From Candidatus Gastranaerophilales bacterium (GTDB lineage Bacteria > Cyanobacteriota > Vampirovibrionia > Gastranaerophilales > Gastranaerophilaceae): DNA of 64,000 nt. Under the pieces are notes generated by a model that did not search any database, was not told the origin of the DNA, and saw only the letters and a program-made list of their open reading frames with translations. Below, piece by piece: positions 16,555-25,148 of the stretch. Within the stretch, counting starts at the first letter, position 1; the number at the start of each line of letters is the position of its first letter. The stretch lies in NCBI GenBank assembly GCA_944324455.1, contig CALUWJ010000001.1, positions 1-64,000 on the forward strand, given 5' to 3'. A program made the position numbers and the translations under genes.

Positions 16555-18342
16555 ATGAAAGAAGAAAATAAAAAGAAACTTACCTACGTATTATATGCGT
16601 TTATTATTTTTGCACTTTTTTGTTTCTTGGTTTGGATGGGTCATTTTAGAGTATTTCAAGACTTCATTACAAACATTGAACAAAGTTCTTTCGATTTAAG
16701 GCAAACTATTTTATCGAAATACAAAAAGCCCAATAAAGACATAGTAATTTTAGCTGTTGACGATGCAACTTATGAATATATTATGGATAAATACGGTTCT
16801 TGGCCAATATCAAGAAAAATATGGGCAGATACAATCAATTTTATTGAAATTGCAAAACCCAAAAGCATAGTTATGGATTTGCTTTTCGTTAAACCAAATT
16901 TGAATGATATTTCATCAGACAAAGCACTTGTTGAAACAATTAAAAACAACGACAATATATTTTTATCAATGAACTTTGATAACTACAATGACGAAATAAG
17001 AAAATCACCAAAAATAGATGATAAATTTAAATTAAAAATTAAAGACGGATATTTAGAAAACAATGAATATATTACATTCATTAACGCAAGAACAACAATG
17101 AATGAATTAACAAATGCCACAAAAAATATCGGAGCAATAAATGTTACAAGAGATAAAGACGGCATTATTAGAAATGCAACACCTGTATTTAAATATAAAG
17201 GCGATTATTATCCGAATTTATCACTTTTAAGTGCTATGGATTATCTTAATATAGATAGTATATCAATTCTTGACAATAATATAATACTGGATAAAAACCA
17301 TAAAATACCGCTTGATATGAGCCAAAGAGCAATTCTTAACTGGTACGGTAAAAGCGGAAGTTACAAGCACATTCCATTATGGGAAGTAATCAAAGCACAA
17401 AAGGAAAACAATCTTGACTTCATAAATAAAAATTTTAAAGATAAAGTTATTTATATAGGCACAACAGCAACAAGCCTTTCAGATATAAAAAGTGTTCCTG
17501 TTGAATTTAATATGTCTGGAGTTGAATTACATGCAACATTTTTAAATAATATTTTAGATAATAATTTTATTAAAAAATCAAGTATAAAAACAGATTTTAT
17601 AATTTCAATAATTCTTTGTTTAATTGTAGGATACTTTGTTTTAAAAACAGAAAATGTTGCTAAAACTTTCTTATTTTTATTTGCAACTTTGACTATATAT
17701 AGTTTTATTGCATTATTATTAATGCAAATATTCAATTTGTGGATAACAATAATTTTTCCGTTTATAACAACTATAACAACATTTATTTTAATATATTGTG
17801 AAAAATATCTTCTTAAGTCAAAAGATTACGAACAAACATATAAATTAGCCGTTACAGATGGATTAACACAAATATATAACCACAGATATTTCCAAGAGCA
17901 AATGCTAATTAACATCAATAATTACAATAGATACGGACAAATTTTTTCAATAATATTAATGGATATAGATTTCTTTAAAAAATTCAACGATACATACGGC
18001 CACCAATCCGGTGATTGTGTATTACAACAAGTTGCTTCTATATTAAAGAAAAACTCCAGAACATCTGATATAGTTTGCAGATACGGCGGCGAAGAAATGA
18101 CTATCATATTAACAAACACAAACAAAAAAGATGCCGAAATTACAGCAAATAAAATCTGTCAAGCAGTCAGAAATAATCGTTTTACACTTGTAAACGGAGA
18201 AAAAGTAAGAGTTACAATTAGTGTTGGCGTGGCAACTGTTGGTGAAAACGGCTCAACGGCTCAAGAAATTATTGAATACTCCGATAAATGCCTGTACAAA
18301 GCAAAAGAAACGGGCAGAAACAGAGTTGTTGCGCAAATTTAA
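16555..18342 (+). CDS. CHASE2 sensor diguanylate cyclase
   Basis: This 595-aa inner-membrane protein has a membrane helix at ~9-27 and an extracytoplasmic CHASE2 domain (~35-330, with DIVILAVDDATYEY and YIGTTATSLSDIKSVP). Two to three membrane helices follow (~345-420), then a GGDEF domain (~435-595). The active-site motif is RYGGEEM, a functional GGEE(F) type, so cyclic-di-GMP synthesis is expected. RTSD five residues upstream matches the allosteric I-site (RxxD). AGGAAG precedes the ATG. The sensed signal is unknown. Confidence 0.93.
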   Translation: MKEENKKKLTYVLYAFIIFALFCFLVWMGHFRVFQDFITNIEQSSFDLRQTILSKYKKPNKDIVILAVDDATYEYIMDKYGSWPISRKIWADTINFIEIAKPKSIVMDLLFVKPNLNDISSDKALVETIKNNDNIFLSMNFDNYNDEIRKSPKIDDKFKLKIKDGYLENNEYITFINARTTMNELTNATKNIGAINVTRDKDGIIRNATPVFKYKGDYYPNLSLLSAMDYLNIDSISILDNNIILDKNHKIPLDMSQRAILNWYGKSGSYKHIPLWEVIKAQKENNLDFINKNFKDKVIYIGTTATSLSDIKSVPVEFNMSGVELHATFLNNILDNNFIKKSSIKTDFIISIILCLIVGYFVLKTENVAKTFLFLFATLTIYSFIALLLMQIFNLWITIIFPFITTITTFILIYCEKYLLKSKDYEQTYKLAVTDGLTQIYNHRYFQEQMLININNYNRYGQIFSIILMDIDFFKKFNDTYGHQSGDCVLQQVASILKKNSRTSDIVCRYGGEEMTIILTNTNKKDAEITANKICQAVRNNRFTLVNGEKVRVTISVGVATVGENGSTAQEIIEYSDKCLYKAKETGRNRVVAQI

Positions 18343-18345
18343 TCC

Positions 18346-18783
18346 TTAATCAGTTAATTGAAAAGGACATTTTGAACACTTTGCTTTTGGTCTTAAAACT
18401 AAATTATCTTCAAGGTCATATAATTTCGCAATTCTGGTAATTAATTTTTCGCCGCACAAAGGACAATTAATTGAAAAATTAGGATTTGCTGCATTTAATA
18501 ATATCATTTCTCTTATTTCTTCTGATTGAGTTTTGGTTGATATTGAAAAATCAGCTTTTACTTCATATTTTTTTATTTCTTTATTATCGACCTTCAATCC
18601 TTTTGCTAATTTTTGCCTTATTGTTGTAGCCAAAAAAAGCTCCATACCTTGTTCAATTGAATAAATTACATCAATATCAAGACCTGATTTTTCAGCTAAC
18701 TGCTCTAAAGAGAGCCCTAAAGACTCTCTTTTTTGAGCAACATATTGACCTAATGAAATTTTATTTTCTTGTTTTTTATGCAT
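18346..18783 (-). CDS. XRE-family HTH protein with C-terminal zinc ribbon
   Basis: This 145-aa protein has an N-terminal helix-turn-helix (residues ~10-65; SLGQYVAQKRESLGLSLEQL, then DVIYSIEQGMELFL). It also has a C-terminal pair of Cys motifs, CPLCGEKL and CSKCPFQL, that likely bind zinc. The ATG lies inside the end of secF (8-bp overlap), so it is probably co-transcribed with secDF. A DNA-binding regulator is likely; the target is unknown. Its stop is close to that of the convergent diguanylate cyclase. Confidence 0.8.
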   Translation of the reverse strand: MHKKQENKISLGQYVAQKRESLGLSLEQLAEKSGLDIDVIYSIEQGMELFLATTIRQKLAKGLKVDNKEIKKYEVKADFSISTKTQSEEIREMILLNAANPNFSINCPLCGEKLITRIAKLYDLEDNLVLRPKAKCSKCPFQLTD

Positions 18784-19756
18784 TTTGTTTTTTACTTAGA
18801 CGCTCTTTAACAATAGCTAATGTAGTACCCGCAACAAATATTGATGAATATGTTCCGATTGCCACACCGATTATGATAGCCAAAACAAACTCTTTAATTG
18901 TTGAACCGCCGAAGAAATATAGCGCAAATAAAGTAAACAATGTTGTTGCAGATGTATTTATACTCCTTGCCAAGGTCTGATTTATTGATATATTAATTAT
19001 TTCATTTGTAGACTTTTTCTTTGCTAAAAATCTCATATTCTCTCTTATTCTATCAAACACAACAATTGTATCATTAATTGAATAACCTATTACAGTTAAT
19101 ATAGCCGTAATAAATAAGCTATCAACTGTAGTATCAAAGAAAATGCCTTTTATTGCAAAAACTCCCACAACAATCAAAGCGTCATGGATTAAAGCCAATA
19201 AAGCAATCCAGCCATATTCTGTATGAAATCTAAATGAAATATATACAGCCATTGCACCAAAGGCCAATAATAAAGCTATCATAGTATTTTTCAATAATTC
19301 AGAACCTAATGTCGGACCAACGGAATTTACCTGCATAAGTTGAACATTATTATATTCTTTTGTTAATAAATCAGTGGCTTTATTAACGATTTCTTGACCC
19401 TCTTTATCACCTAAAAATGCTGTTCTAATTGAAACAAGATTTTGAGGAGCTTTATTTTCTTCAGATGCAATCTGAGTAGTTGTTTGAATTACAGGGCTTT
19501 TAACTCCGATATTTGTTAAATCTTTTCTCATTTTTTCAATATCGGTTGTTGATATTTTTTTATCTATACTATATTGCAAAATTGTGCCACCTGTAAAATC
19601 AATACCTAATTTTAAAGGTGCATGGTTTTTTTGAGTAACAGATAAAAATATAACCGCTACAATACAAGGAATTAGCAATAGCGCACTAAAACCAACCCAA
19701 GCGTATCTATATTTAACAATATCTAATTTAAATTTATTTTTTTCTGTATTAGCCAT
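18776..19756 (-). CDS. secF: Protein translocase subunit SecF
   Basis: This 326-aa membrane protein works with SecD to drive late stages of Sec export using the proton or sodium gradient. It has an N-terminal membrane helix (~16-38), a periplasmic domain (~40-150) beginning with LGIDFTGGTILQYSI, and five further helices with the signature VIGYSINDTIVVFDRIRENM. It lies 27 bp after secD and overlaps the HTH gene. Length and motif order are normal. Confidence 0.96.
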   Translation of the reverse strand: MANTEKNKFKLDIVKYRYAWVGFSALLLIPCIVAVIFLSVTQKNHAPLKLGIDFTGGTILQYSIDKKISTTDIEKMRKDLTNIGVKSPVIQTTTQIASEENKAPQNLVSIRTAFLGDKEGQEIVNKATDLLTKEYNNVQLMQVNSVGPTLGSELLKNTMIALLLAFGAMAVYISFRFHTEYGWIALLALIHDALIVVGVFAIKGIFFDTTVDSLFITAILTVIGYSINDTIVVFDRIRENMRFLAKKKSTNEIINISINQTLARSINTSATTLFTLFALYFFGGSTIKEFVLAIIIGVAIGTYSSIFVAGTTLAIVKERLSKKQNA

Positions 19757-19783
19757 TTATATATCTCCCGATTATTTCAGTTA

Positions 19784-21094
19784 TTAATCCAAAACACCAA
19801 ATTTTGCTTTTTCGCGTTTTGTTTCTTGTGCAACAAATGTATTTTCGATTTCTTCTTTTTTCAACCCGAATAATTGCGGATATTTCATTTCACTTGAACC
19901 GAATATCAAATGCATAAAATTCTTAGTAACTGTTATTGCGCTAAACATAGATAAACATACGCCAATAATTAATGTAAGCGCAAAGCCCTTTACCATTGAA
20001 GCACCGAAATAATATAGTATTAAACAAGTCATAATTGTTGAAACGTTAGAATCAAAAATACTTGTAAATGCTCTGTCAAAACCGGAATTTATAGCAGTAT
20101 ACAAGCTTCTGCCCATTTTTAATTCTTCTTTTGTTCTTTCAAAAATCAAAATATTAGCATCGATTGCCATACCAATTGAAAGAATAAAACCGGCTATACC
20201 TGTTAATGTAAGAGTTACAGGAATTATTTTAAATATTGCAAAGTTTAGTATGCAATAAATCATCAATGCAAAACAAGAAATCAGACCTAAAACTCGATAA
20301 TATAAAATCATGAAAATCATTACTGCGCTAACACCTATTATGCCTGCGATTTTAGATTTATTTATACTATCTTGACCCAAAGTAGGACCAACCGATTCTT
20401 CTTGTATAATTTCAGCACCAACAGGCAATGCACCGGCATTTAACAAATCAACCATTTCTTTTGCTTCAGTGTATTCAAATCCGCCTTCGCCGCCTGTAAT
20501 TTGAGCTCTGCCACCTGTAATTTGTTCATTTACCCTTGGAGCAGATTGCAATTTACCATTAAAGAAAATTGCCATTTGTTTTCCTGTTAATTCTTTTGTT
20601 AAATCAGAAAATTTTTGAGCTCCTTGAGCATTAAATTCAAGCTCAACCATCCATTCACCTGTTGATGGAGTTGAACCAACCAAAGATTTTTTCAAATCTT
20701 TACCTGTTAAACCAGTTGATTCCCAGCCAATTTCACCATTAGCTCCGACAATCGGACGTTTGAATTCTAATTGAGCAGTTTGACCGATAAATTCTTTTGC
20801 TTTTGATGTGTCGGTTATATTAGGAATTTCAACCAATAATCTTTTTAAACCAACTTTTTGAACAATAGTTTCGCCAACACCCATTGCGTTAACCCTGTTT
20901 TCAATAGCATATTGTAAACTATCCATTATTTCAGGGGTAATCTTTGGAACAGAATCAGAAGTTTGCGCTTCAAGCATTAATCTTGAACCGCCAACTAAAT
21001 CAAGTCCCAAGCTTGTTGGTTTTTTGTAAATAACGAAAATACCTGCTATTGTAATAGCCATAATAATCCAAAAAAGAATTAGTTTATTTTTCAT
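19784..21094 (-). CDS. secD: Protein translocase subunit SecD
   Basis: This 436-aa partner of SecF has an N-terminal helix (~5-22), LGLDLVGGSRLMLE and the first periplasmic segment with ENRVNAMGVGE. The P1 head follows (~150-250), then six-helix membrane domain motifs GFILSIGMAIDANILIFER and AINSGFDRAFTSIFDSN. GAGGA precedes the ATG. It is the first gene of the secD-secF-HTH operon. It is shorter than E. coli SecD because the head domain is compact, which is common. Confidence 0.96.
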   Translation of the reverse strand: MKNKLILFWIIMAITIAGIFVIYKKPTSLGLDLVGGSRLMLEAQTSDSVPKITPEIMDSLQYAIENRVNAMGVGETIVQKVGLKRLLVEIPNITDTSKAKEFIGQTAQLEFKRPIVGANGEIGWESTGLTGKDLKKSLVGSTPSTGEWMVELEFNAQGAQKFSDLTKELTGKQMAIFFNGKLQSAPRVNEQITGGRAQITGGEGGFEYTEAKEMVDLLNAGALPVGAEIIQEESVGPTLGQDSINKSKIAGIIGVSAVMIFMILYYRVLGLISCFALMIYCILNFAIFKIIPVTLTLTGIAGFILSIGMAIDANILIFERTKEELKMGRSLYTAINSGFDRAFTSIFDSNVSTIMTCLILYYFGASMVKGFALTLIIGVCLSMFSAITVTKNFMHLIFGSSEMKYPQLFGLKKEEIENTFVAQETKREKAKFGVLD

Positions 21095-21292
21095 TGAAAA
21101 TCCTCAAATATGTAATATTTGGATAAATTATAACAAAAAAACACACAAAAGTTAAATTATTAAGTAGGATAATATTAATTTTTATAAGATAAGTTGTAAA
21201 GATTTGTATATTTAACTAAAGTTTTTAGCCAAATCAGACGAAATATATAGTGTAATATTTATTTACATAGTGTCAATTTTTATTTCGTTATT

Positions 21293-21328
21293 GTTTTTAT
21301 TAAGATAAGGTTACTTCTTAATAAAAAC
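21293..21328 (+). promoter_or_regulatory. 12-bp inverted repeat in the leader of the 89-aa gene
   Basis: GTTTTTATTAAG (21293-21304) and CTTAATAAAAAC (21317-21328) form a perfect stem with a 12-nt loop. It sits just before the GGAG and TTG start of the next gene. It could be an operator or a leader hairpin affecting translation. The rest of 21095-21349 is AT-rich with no other clear feature. Confidence 0.4.
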
Positions 21329-21349
21329 CAAAAAAGGAGAAACCTCAAA

Positions 21350-21619
21350 TTGCAACAATCAATTAAAGCAAATTTAAAAAGACTGTTAGTTTTCTTGAAT
21401 TATTCAAAGAATTATTTAAGAAGAAACAATCCTGTTAAAATTTTGCAAAAAGAAATTGTTGCAGGTTTAAAAGATGCACTATCCATAAACAAAAAAAGGA
21501 AAATGATTAAATACAAACTAAAATATCAAATGCATCAATTAAACCAAATGGAAAAACTGATAGCTCAAAATAATGAGCACGTTTTTCTAAAGGGTAATAA
21601 ATTTAACGAAATGAGATAA
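21350..21619 (+). CDS. Hypothetical basic helical protein, 89 aa
   Basis: Unrecognised. The protein is very basic (KRKMIKYKLKYQMHQLNQME) and predicted helical throughout. It starts at TTG with GGAG ten nt upstream. Four bases separate it from the coiled-coil gene at 21624, so the pair is likely an operon. The basic charge could favour nucleic acid or acidic-protein binding, but this is only inferred from composition. Confidence 0.55.
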   Translation: MQQSIKANLKRLLVFLNYSKNYLRRNNPVKILQKEIVAGLKDALSINKKRKMIKYKLKYQMHQLNQMEKLIAQNNEHVFLKGNKFNEMR

Positions 21620-21623
21620 GTTT

Positions 21624-21947
21624 ATGTCAATACTACTCTCACAAATGAGACTAGCGCAAATTAACAGTTATAGGGCAGATTTGGAATATAAAATCCAATT
21701 AATCTCCTCAACTAAACTTGACCTATCTTCTCAAATTAATGAATTGGTGGGCCTAGGTTCCGATATGGATCCCGACAGCCCTGAAATGAAAGCCTTAGAA
21801 AAGAAAAAAGAACGTTTATATCAGGCAGAAAAAGCTCTTGATATGCAATTACAAAGATATCAAACACAACTACAAATGATTGAATCAGAAGAACAAGGTG
21901 TTAAACAAAACTTACAAAGTTCAATTCAACGCAGCTACGCTGCTTAA
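21624..21947 (+). CDS. Hypothetical coiled-coil protein, short relative of the 343-aa SQxR protein
   Basis: This 107-aa protein is almost entirely helical. Its N-terminus (MSILLSQMRLAQINSYRADL) shares SQ-x-R, a later Arg and an EY-x2-Q-x-I pattern with the 343-aa protein at 6677-7708. The C-terminal coiled coil (KALDMQLQRYQTQLQMIE, ending IQRSYAA) also resembles that protein's C-terminus, as if it were the same family without a central domain. The function is unknown. GAGATAAG lies just upstream of the ATG. Confidence 0.72.
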   Translation: MSILLSQMRLAQINSYRADLEYKIQLISSTKLDLSSQINELVGLGSDMDPDSPEMKALEKKKERLYQAEKALDMQLQRYQTQLQMIESEEQGVKQNLQSSIQRSYAA

Positions 21948-21951
21948 TAAA

Positions 21952-23247
21952 TTATAAACAATAAACTGCAATTAAGGCTGCTATAATTAGCGCCGTATTG
22001 TAGTGTATAAAAGTCGGAATACAGGTATCTTTTATGTGATTATGTTGGTTATCTGCATTTAATCCTGCTGTCGGACCTAAAGTTGTATCAGATGCTGGTG
22101 AACCTGCATCTCCTAAGGCTGCTGCTGCACACAATAAAACCACTGTTGCAGGAATTGAAAAACCCAATTTCATACACAAAGGAATAAATAATACAGCCAA
22201 AATCGGTATTGTACCAAATGATGAACCTATTCCTATTGTAATTATAAGCCCAATTAAAAGCATAGCTAATGAAGCTAAAAGTTTTGAATGTTCAATATAA
22301 GGTAAAATGCTGTTTAATAGAGAATCAATTCCTCCTGTTTCTTTTAAAACAAGAGCATAACCCGCACACACGAGCATTACAAAAGCAATATAGCCCATTA
22401 AACCAACGCCTTCATTCATTAAAAAATCCATTTTTTTATGCGAAACAGCTCTAAAGCCAAATATTACACCTAACCCAATTAGAGCCCCCAAAGGCAAAGA
22501 CCCGCTTAAAAGCTGCACTATTAAAGTTATAATAGCCCCTAAAAGCGTAATATAATGCCTTTTGTGAAGTTTAGTATCTTGATTTAAATCAATTTTAGAC
22601 TCTATATTTGAATATTGCCTTGGTTTTCTATATGTTATAAAAATTGCAATTAATAACGCAAGAAACATTGCAAAACCCAAAAACCAACTATAATGCCAAA
22701 CTTGAGTTTTTGCAATATTCATGCCATTTTGTGTCATATTATCGGCAATCAGCCCTTGAAATATCAAACCAAAACCCGCAGGAATGGCTATATAAGGAGC
22801 TTTTAGACCAAAAGCCAAAGCACACGCAACAGCCCTTCTATCCAATTTCAACCTATTCATTAAAGGCAATAATGGCGGTATTAAAATCGGTATAAAAGCA
22901 ATATGAACAGGTATTAAATTTTGAGATAAAATCGAAATTACAACCAAAATTCCAATCAAAAGATATTTATTGTTTTTTATAAATTTTGCAATCTTTATGG
23001 ATAAAATTTGTGCTAATCCTGTGTGTGTCATAGCAGCAGCCAAAGTTCCCAATAAAATATAGCTCAATGCCGTTTCAGAATTTTGCCCCATGCCAGAAAT
23101 AAATAAATCCATAATTCTATCGATAGGCATTTTTGCTAATAATCCTGCAACAATTGCGCTTATCATTAACGAAAATAATACATTAACTTTAAGCACACAT
23201 AAAACACATAAAATTATTACAGATATTAAAATAGGGTTTAATTCCAT
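21952..23247 (-). CDS. Na+/H+ antiporter or amino-acid permease family membrane protein
   Basis: This 431-aa protein has 10-12 hydrophobic segments. ALGDAGSPASDTTLGPTAGL and SSFGTIPILAVLFIPL match the NhaC-like/Na_H_antiport families, which also contain amino-acid and short-chain acid carriers such as B. subtilis YuiF. Its ATG overlaps the rdgB stop as TAATG, so it is translationally coupled in the uppS-rdgB operon. The substrate is not deducible. Confidence 0.83.
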   Translation of the reverse strand: MELNPILISVIILCVLCVLKVNVLFSLMISAIVAGLLAKMPIDRIMDLFISGMGQNSETALSYILLGTLAAAMTHTGLAQILSIKIAKFIKNNKYLLIGILVVISILSQNLIPVHIAFIPILIPPLLPLMNRLKLDRRAVACALAFGLKAPYIAIPAGFGLIFQGLIADNMTQNGMNIAKTQVWHYSWFLGFAMFLALLIAIFITYRKPRQYSNIESKIDLNQDTKLHKRHYITLLGAIITLIVQLLSGSLPLGALIGLGVIFGFRAVSHKKMDFLMNEGVGLMGYIAFVMLVCAGYALVLKETGGIDSLLNSILPYIEHSKLLASLAMLLIGLIITIGIGSSFGTIPILAVLFIPLCMKLGFSIPATVVLLCAAAALGDAGSPASDTTLGPTAGLNADNQHNHIKDTCIPTFIHYNTALIIAALIAVYCL

Positions 23248-23822
23248 TATTTGTTATCTTTCAACCAATTTAACACACAATTTAGAGCCTTTGCCCTATG
23301 AGAAACTTTTGATTTTTCAAGGCTTGTTAATTCCGCCATTCCTTTATTTTCTGATTGAACATAAAATATAGGGTCATATCCAAAACCGCCCTCGCCCTTT
23401 GGTTCATACATTATAGAACCATCACAAGTTTGTTCTATTTTATATAAAATTTCGCCTTTATTATTCACTACAACCATGGCGCAGACAAATTTTGCTTTTC
23501 TATTTTCTTTACCTTTCATATTGAAAAGCAATTTTTCAATTCTTTCTTTTGGAGTTGGCGCATATCTTGCACTATATATACCGGGGGCATTATCTAAAGC
23601 TTCAACACACAACCCTGAATCATCAGCCAATGTCAATTTTGTTTTGGCATTTAGGGCAGCAGATTTTGCTTTACAATAAGCATTGCCGATAAAATTATCA
23701 CTATCTTCAACAGGATTAAAATCACCATCAGGCAAAACAAATTCAATATCAAAATCTTTTGCAATTAAATTTATTTCATCTACTTTATGTTTATTTGATG
23801 TTGCAAGAGTAATTTGATACAT
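23247..23822 (-). CDS. rdgB: dITP/XTP pyrophosphatase (RdgB/HAM1)
   Basis: This 191-aa house-cleaning enzyme hydrolyses non-canonical purine triphosphates to monophosphates. Motifs are TSNKHKVDEI, FIGNAYCKAKSAA, LADDSGLCVEAL with the catalytic Asp pair, GEGGFGYDPIF and SHRAKAL. ATG 23822 is preferred over a GTG four codons upstream because it overlaps the uppS stop as TAATG and has GGGG upstream. The operon is uppS-rdgB-antiporter. Confidence 0.95.
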   Translation of the reverse strand: MYQITLATSNKHKVDEINLIAKDFDIEFVLPDGDFNPVEDSDNFIGNAYCKAKSAALNAKTKLTLADDSGLCVEALDNAPGIYSARYAPTPKERIEKLLFNMKGKENRKAKFVCAMVVVNNKGEILYKIEQTCDGSIMYEPKGEGGFGYDPIFYVQSENKGMAELTSLEKSKVSHRAKALNCVLNWLKDNK

Positions 23823-24547
23823 TATTTTCCCCACCTTCTTTGTCTTTTTGCAAATTCTTCAATAGCAAGTGCTAATTTTTCTTTATCAAATTCAGGCCAA
23901 TAAGTATCGGTGATATAAATTTCACTATATGCAATCTGCCACAATAAATAATTACTTATCCTTTTTTCTCCTGATGTTCTAATTAATAAATCAGGATCAG
24001 GAATATTATTTGTATAAAGATATTTTGAAACAACTTCTTCATTAATATCTTGAGATTGTATTTTATCATCTATTATATTCTTAATTGCATGGATAATTTC
24101 ATTTCTTGCACCATAGTTAATAGCAACAGTTAAAACAACTCCTGTATTATTTTTTGTTGTTTCAATTGAATTTGCTAAGATATTTTGAAGATTTTGATTT
24201 AAAGCTTTTAAATCTCCGATAAAATTCATTTTTACATTATTTTCATTTAATTCCTTTAATTCATTTTTTAATGTCGTTGCAAGTAAATCCATCAAAAAAT
24301 CAACTTCTTCTTTTTTTCTGTTCCAATTTTCCGTTGAAAAAGCATACAAAGTAAGATATTTTACACCAAAATCATCACAAGCCCTTGTAACTTTTTTTAG
24401 CGCATCCACACCTTTTTTATGTCCCATCATAGATGGCAAAAGATGTTCTTTTGCCCAGCGTCTGTTGCCATCCATAATAATCGCAATATGTTTTAAATTA
24501 GTATTTTTTACAATGTCTTTTATATCTTTTTCCAATTTTAATTCCAT
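23822..24547 (-). CDS. uppS: Isoprenyl transferase (undecaprenyl diphosphate synthase)
   Basis: This 241-aa cis-prenyltransferase condenses IPP units onto FPP to make the C55 carrier lipid for envelope glycans. Motifs are IIMDGNRRWAKE (catalytic Asp), LTLYAFSTENW, INYGARNEI and PDLLIRTSGEKRISNYLLWQ. AAGGAAAG precedes the ATG. The product is the substrate chain for the LCP protein, UppP and the O-antigen-type glycan genes in this window. Confidence 0.96.
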   Translation of the reverse strand: MELKLEKDIKDIVKNTNLKHIAIIMDGNRRWAKEHLLPSMMGHKKGVDALKKVTRACDDFGVKYLTLYAFSTENWNRKKEEVDFLMDLLATTLKNELKELNENNVKMNFIGDLKALNQNLQNILANSIETTKNNTGVVLTVAINYGARNEIIHAIKNIIDDKIQSQDINEEVVSKYLYTNNIPDPDLLIRTSGEKRISNYLLWQIAYSEIYITDTYWPEFDKEKLALAIEEFAKRQRRWGK

Positions 24548-24639
24548 TTAGCTTTCCTTATTAAAACCTATATAATCTTATCTTAAAATTACAGATAGAA
24601 AAGTAATTATATATTTTTATTAAAATTTTTATTAAAAAT

Positions 24640-24650
24640 TGTGCTAATAT
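24640..24650 (+). promoter_or_regulatory. Extended -10 element of a leaderless gene (padR)
   Basis: TGTGCTAATAT is followed by exactly six bases and the ATG at 24657. No Shine-Dalgarno sequence is present. The spacing predicts transcription starting at the start codon. Confidence 0.55.
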
Positions 24651-24656
24651 AAAAAC

Positions 24657-25148
24657 ATGATTGAAATTGCAATATTATACATATTAAGCAAATATGATGC
24701 CACAATTTATCGTATTTCAAAAACGATAGAGGAAATTTTCTTTGCCTATATTAAATCAAGCACAGGAACAATCAACCCTGCACTAAAAAGGCTTGAAAAC
24801 CTAAGATGTGTAACTTTTATTGAAAAAATGTCAGATGGGGGAATGTTATCTAAAATTTATTCTATAACCTCTGAAGGTAAAAAACACTTAAATGAACTTT
24901 TAATTTCATATTATCCCAAAAACCCTTATCATATTTTAAACGAAACAAAGATAATGCTTTATTGCAGCGATGTTTTAAGTGTGAATGAATTAATTGAATT
25001 TAGGGAAAATCTTAAAAATGTTTTAGAGCTTTATAAAATAAAACTCGAAAAAGGCTTAAATAATGAATATATCTCTCTAAATGAAATCCAAAAAAAGACC
25101 GTTAAAATAACCCTTTTAGAAACAGAAAAACTGCTTGAATTATTATGA
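24657..25148 (+). CDS. PadR-like winged-helix transcriptional regulator
   Basis: This 163-aa protein has a PadR-type winged helix (residues ~5-85; ILYILSKYDATIYRISKTIE, TINPALKRLENLRCVTFIEK, SKIYSITSEGKKHLNELL) and a C-terminal helical dimerisation region. Its stop overlaps the ATG of the radical SAM gene (ATGA). The gene appears leaderless, with an extended -10 ending 6 nt before the ATG. It may regulate this operon, but no operator was found. Confidence 0.78.
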   Translation: MIEIAILYILSKYDATIYRISKTIEEIFFAYIKSSTGTINPALKRLENLRCVTFIEKMSDGGMLSKIYSITSEGKKHLNELLISYYPKNPYHILNETKIMLYCSDVLSVNELIEFRENLKNVLELYKIKLEKGLNNEYISLNEIQKKTVKITLLETEKLLELL

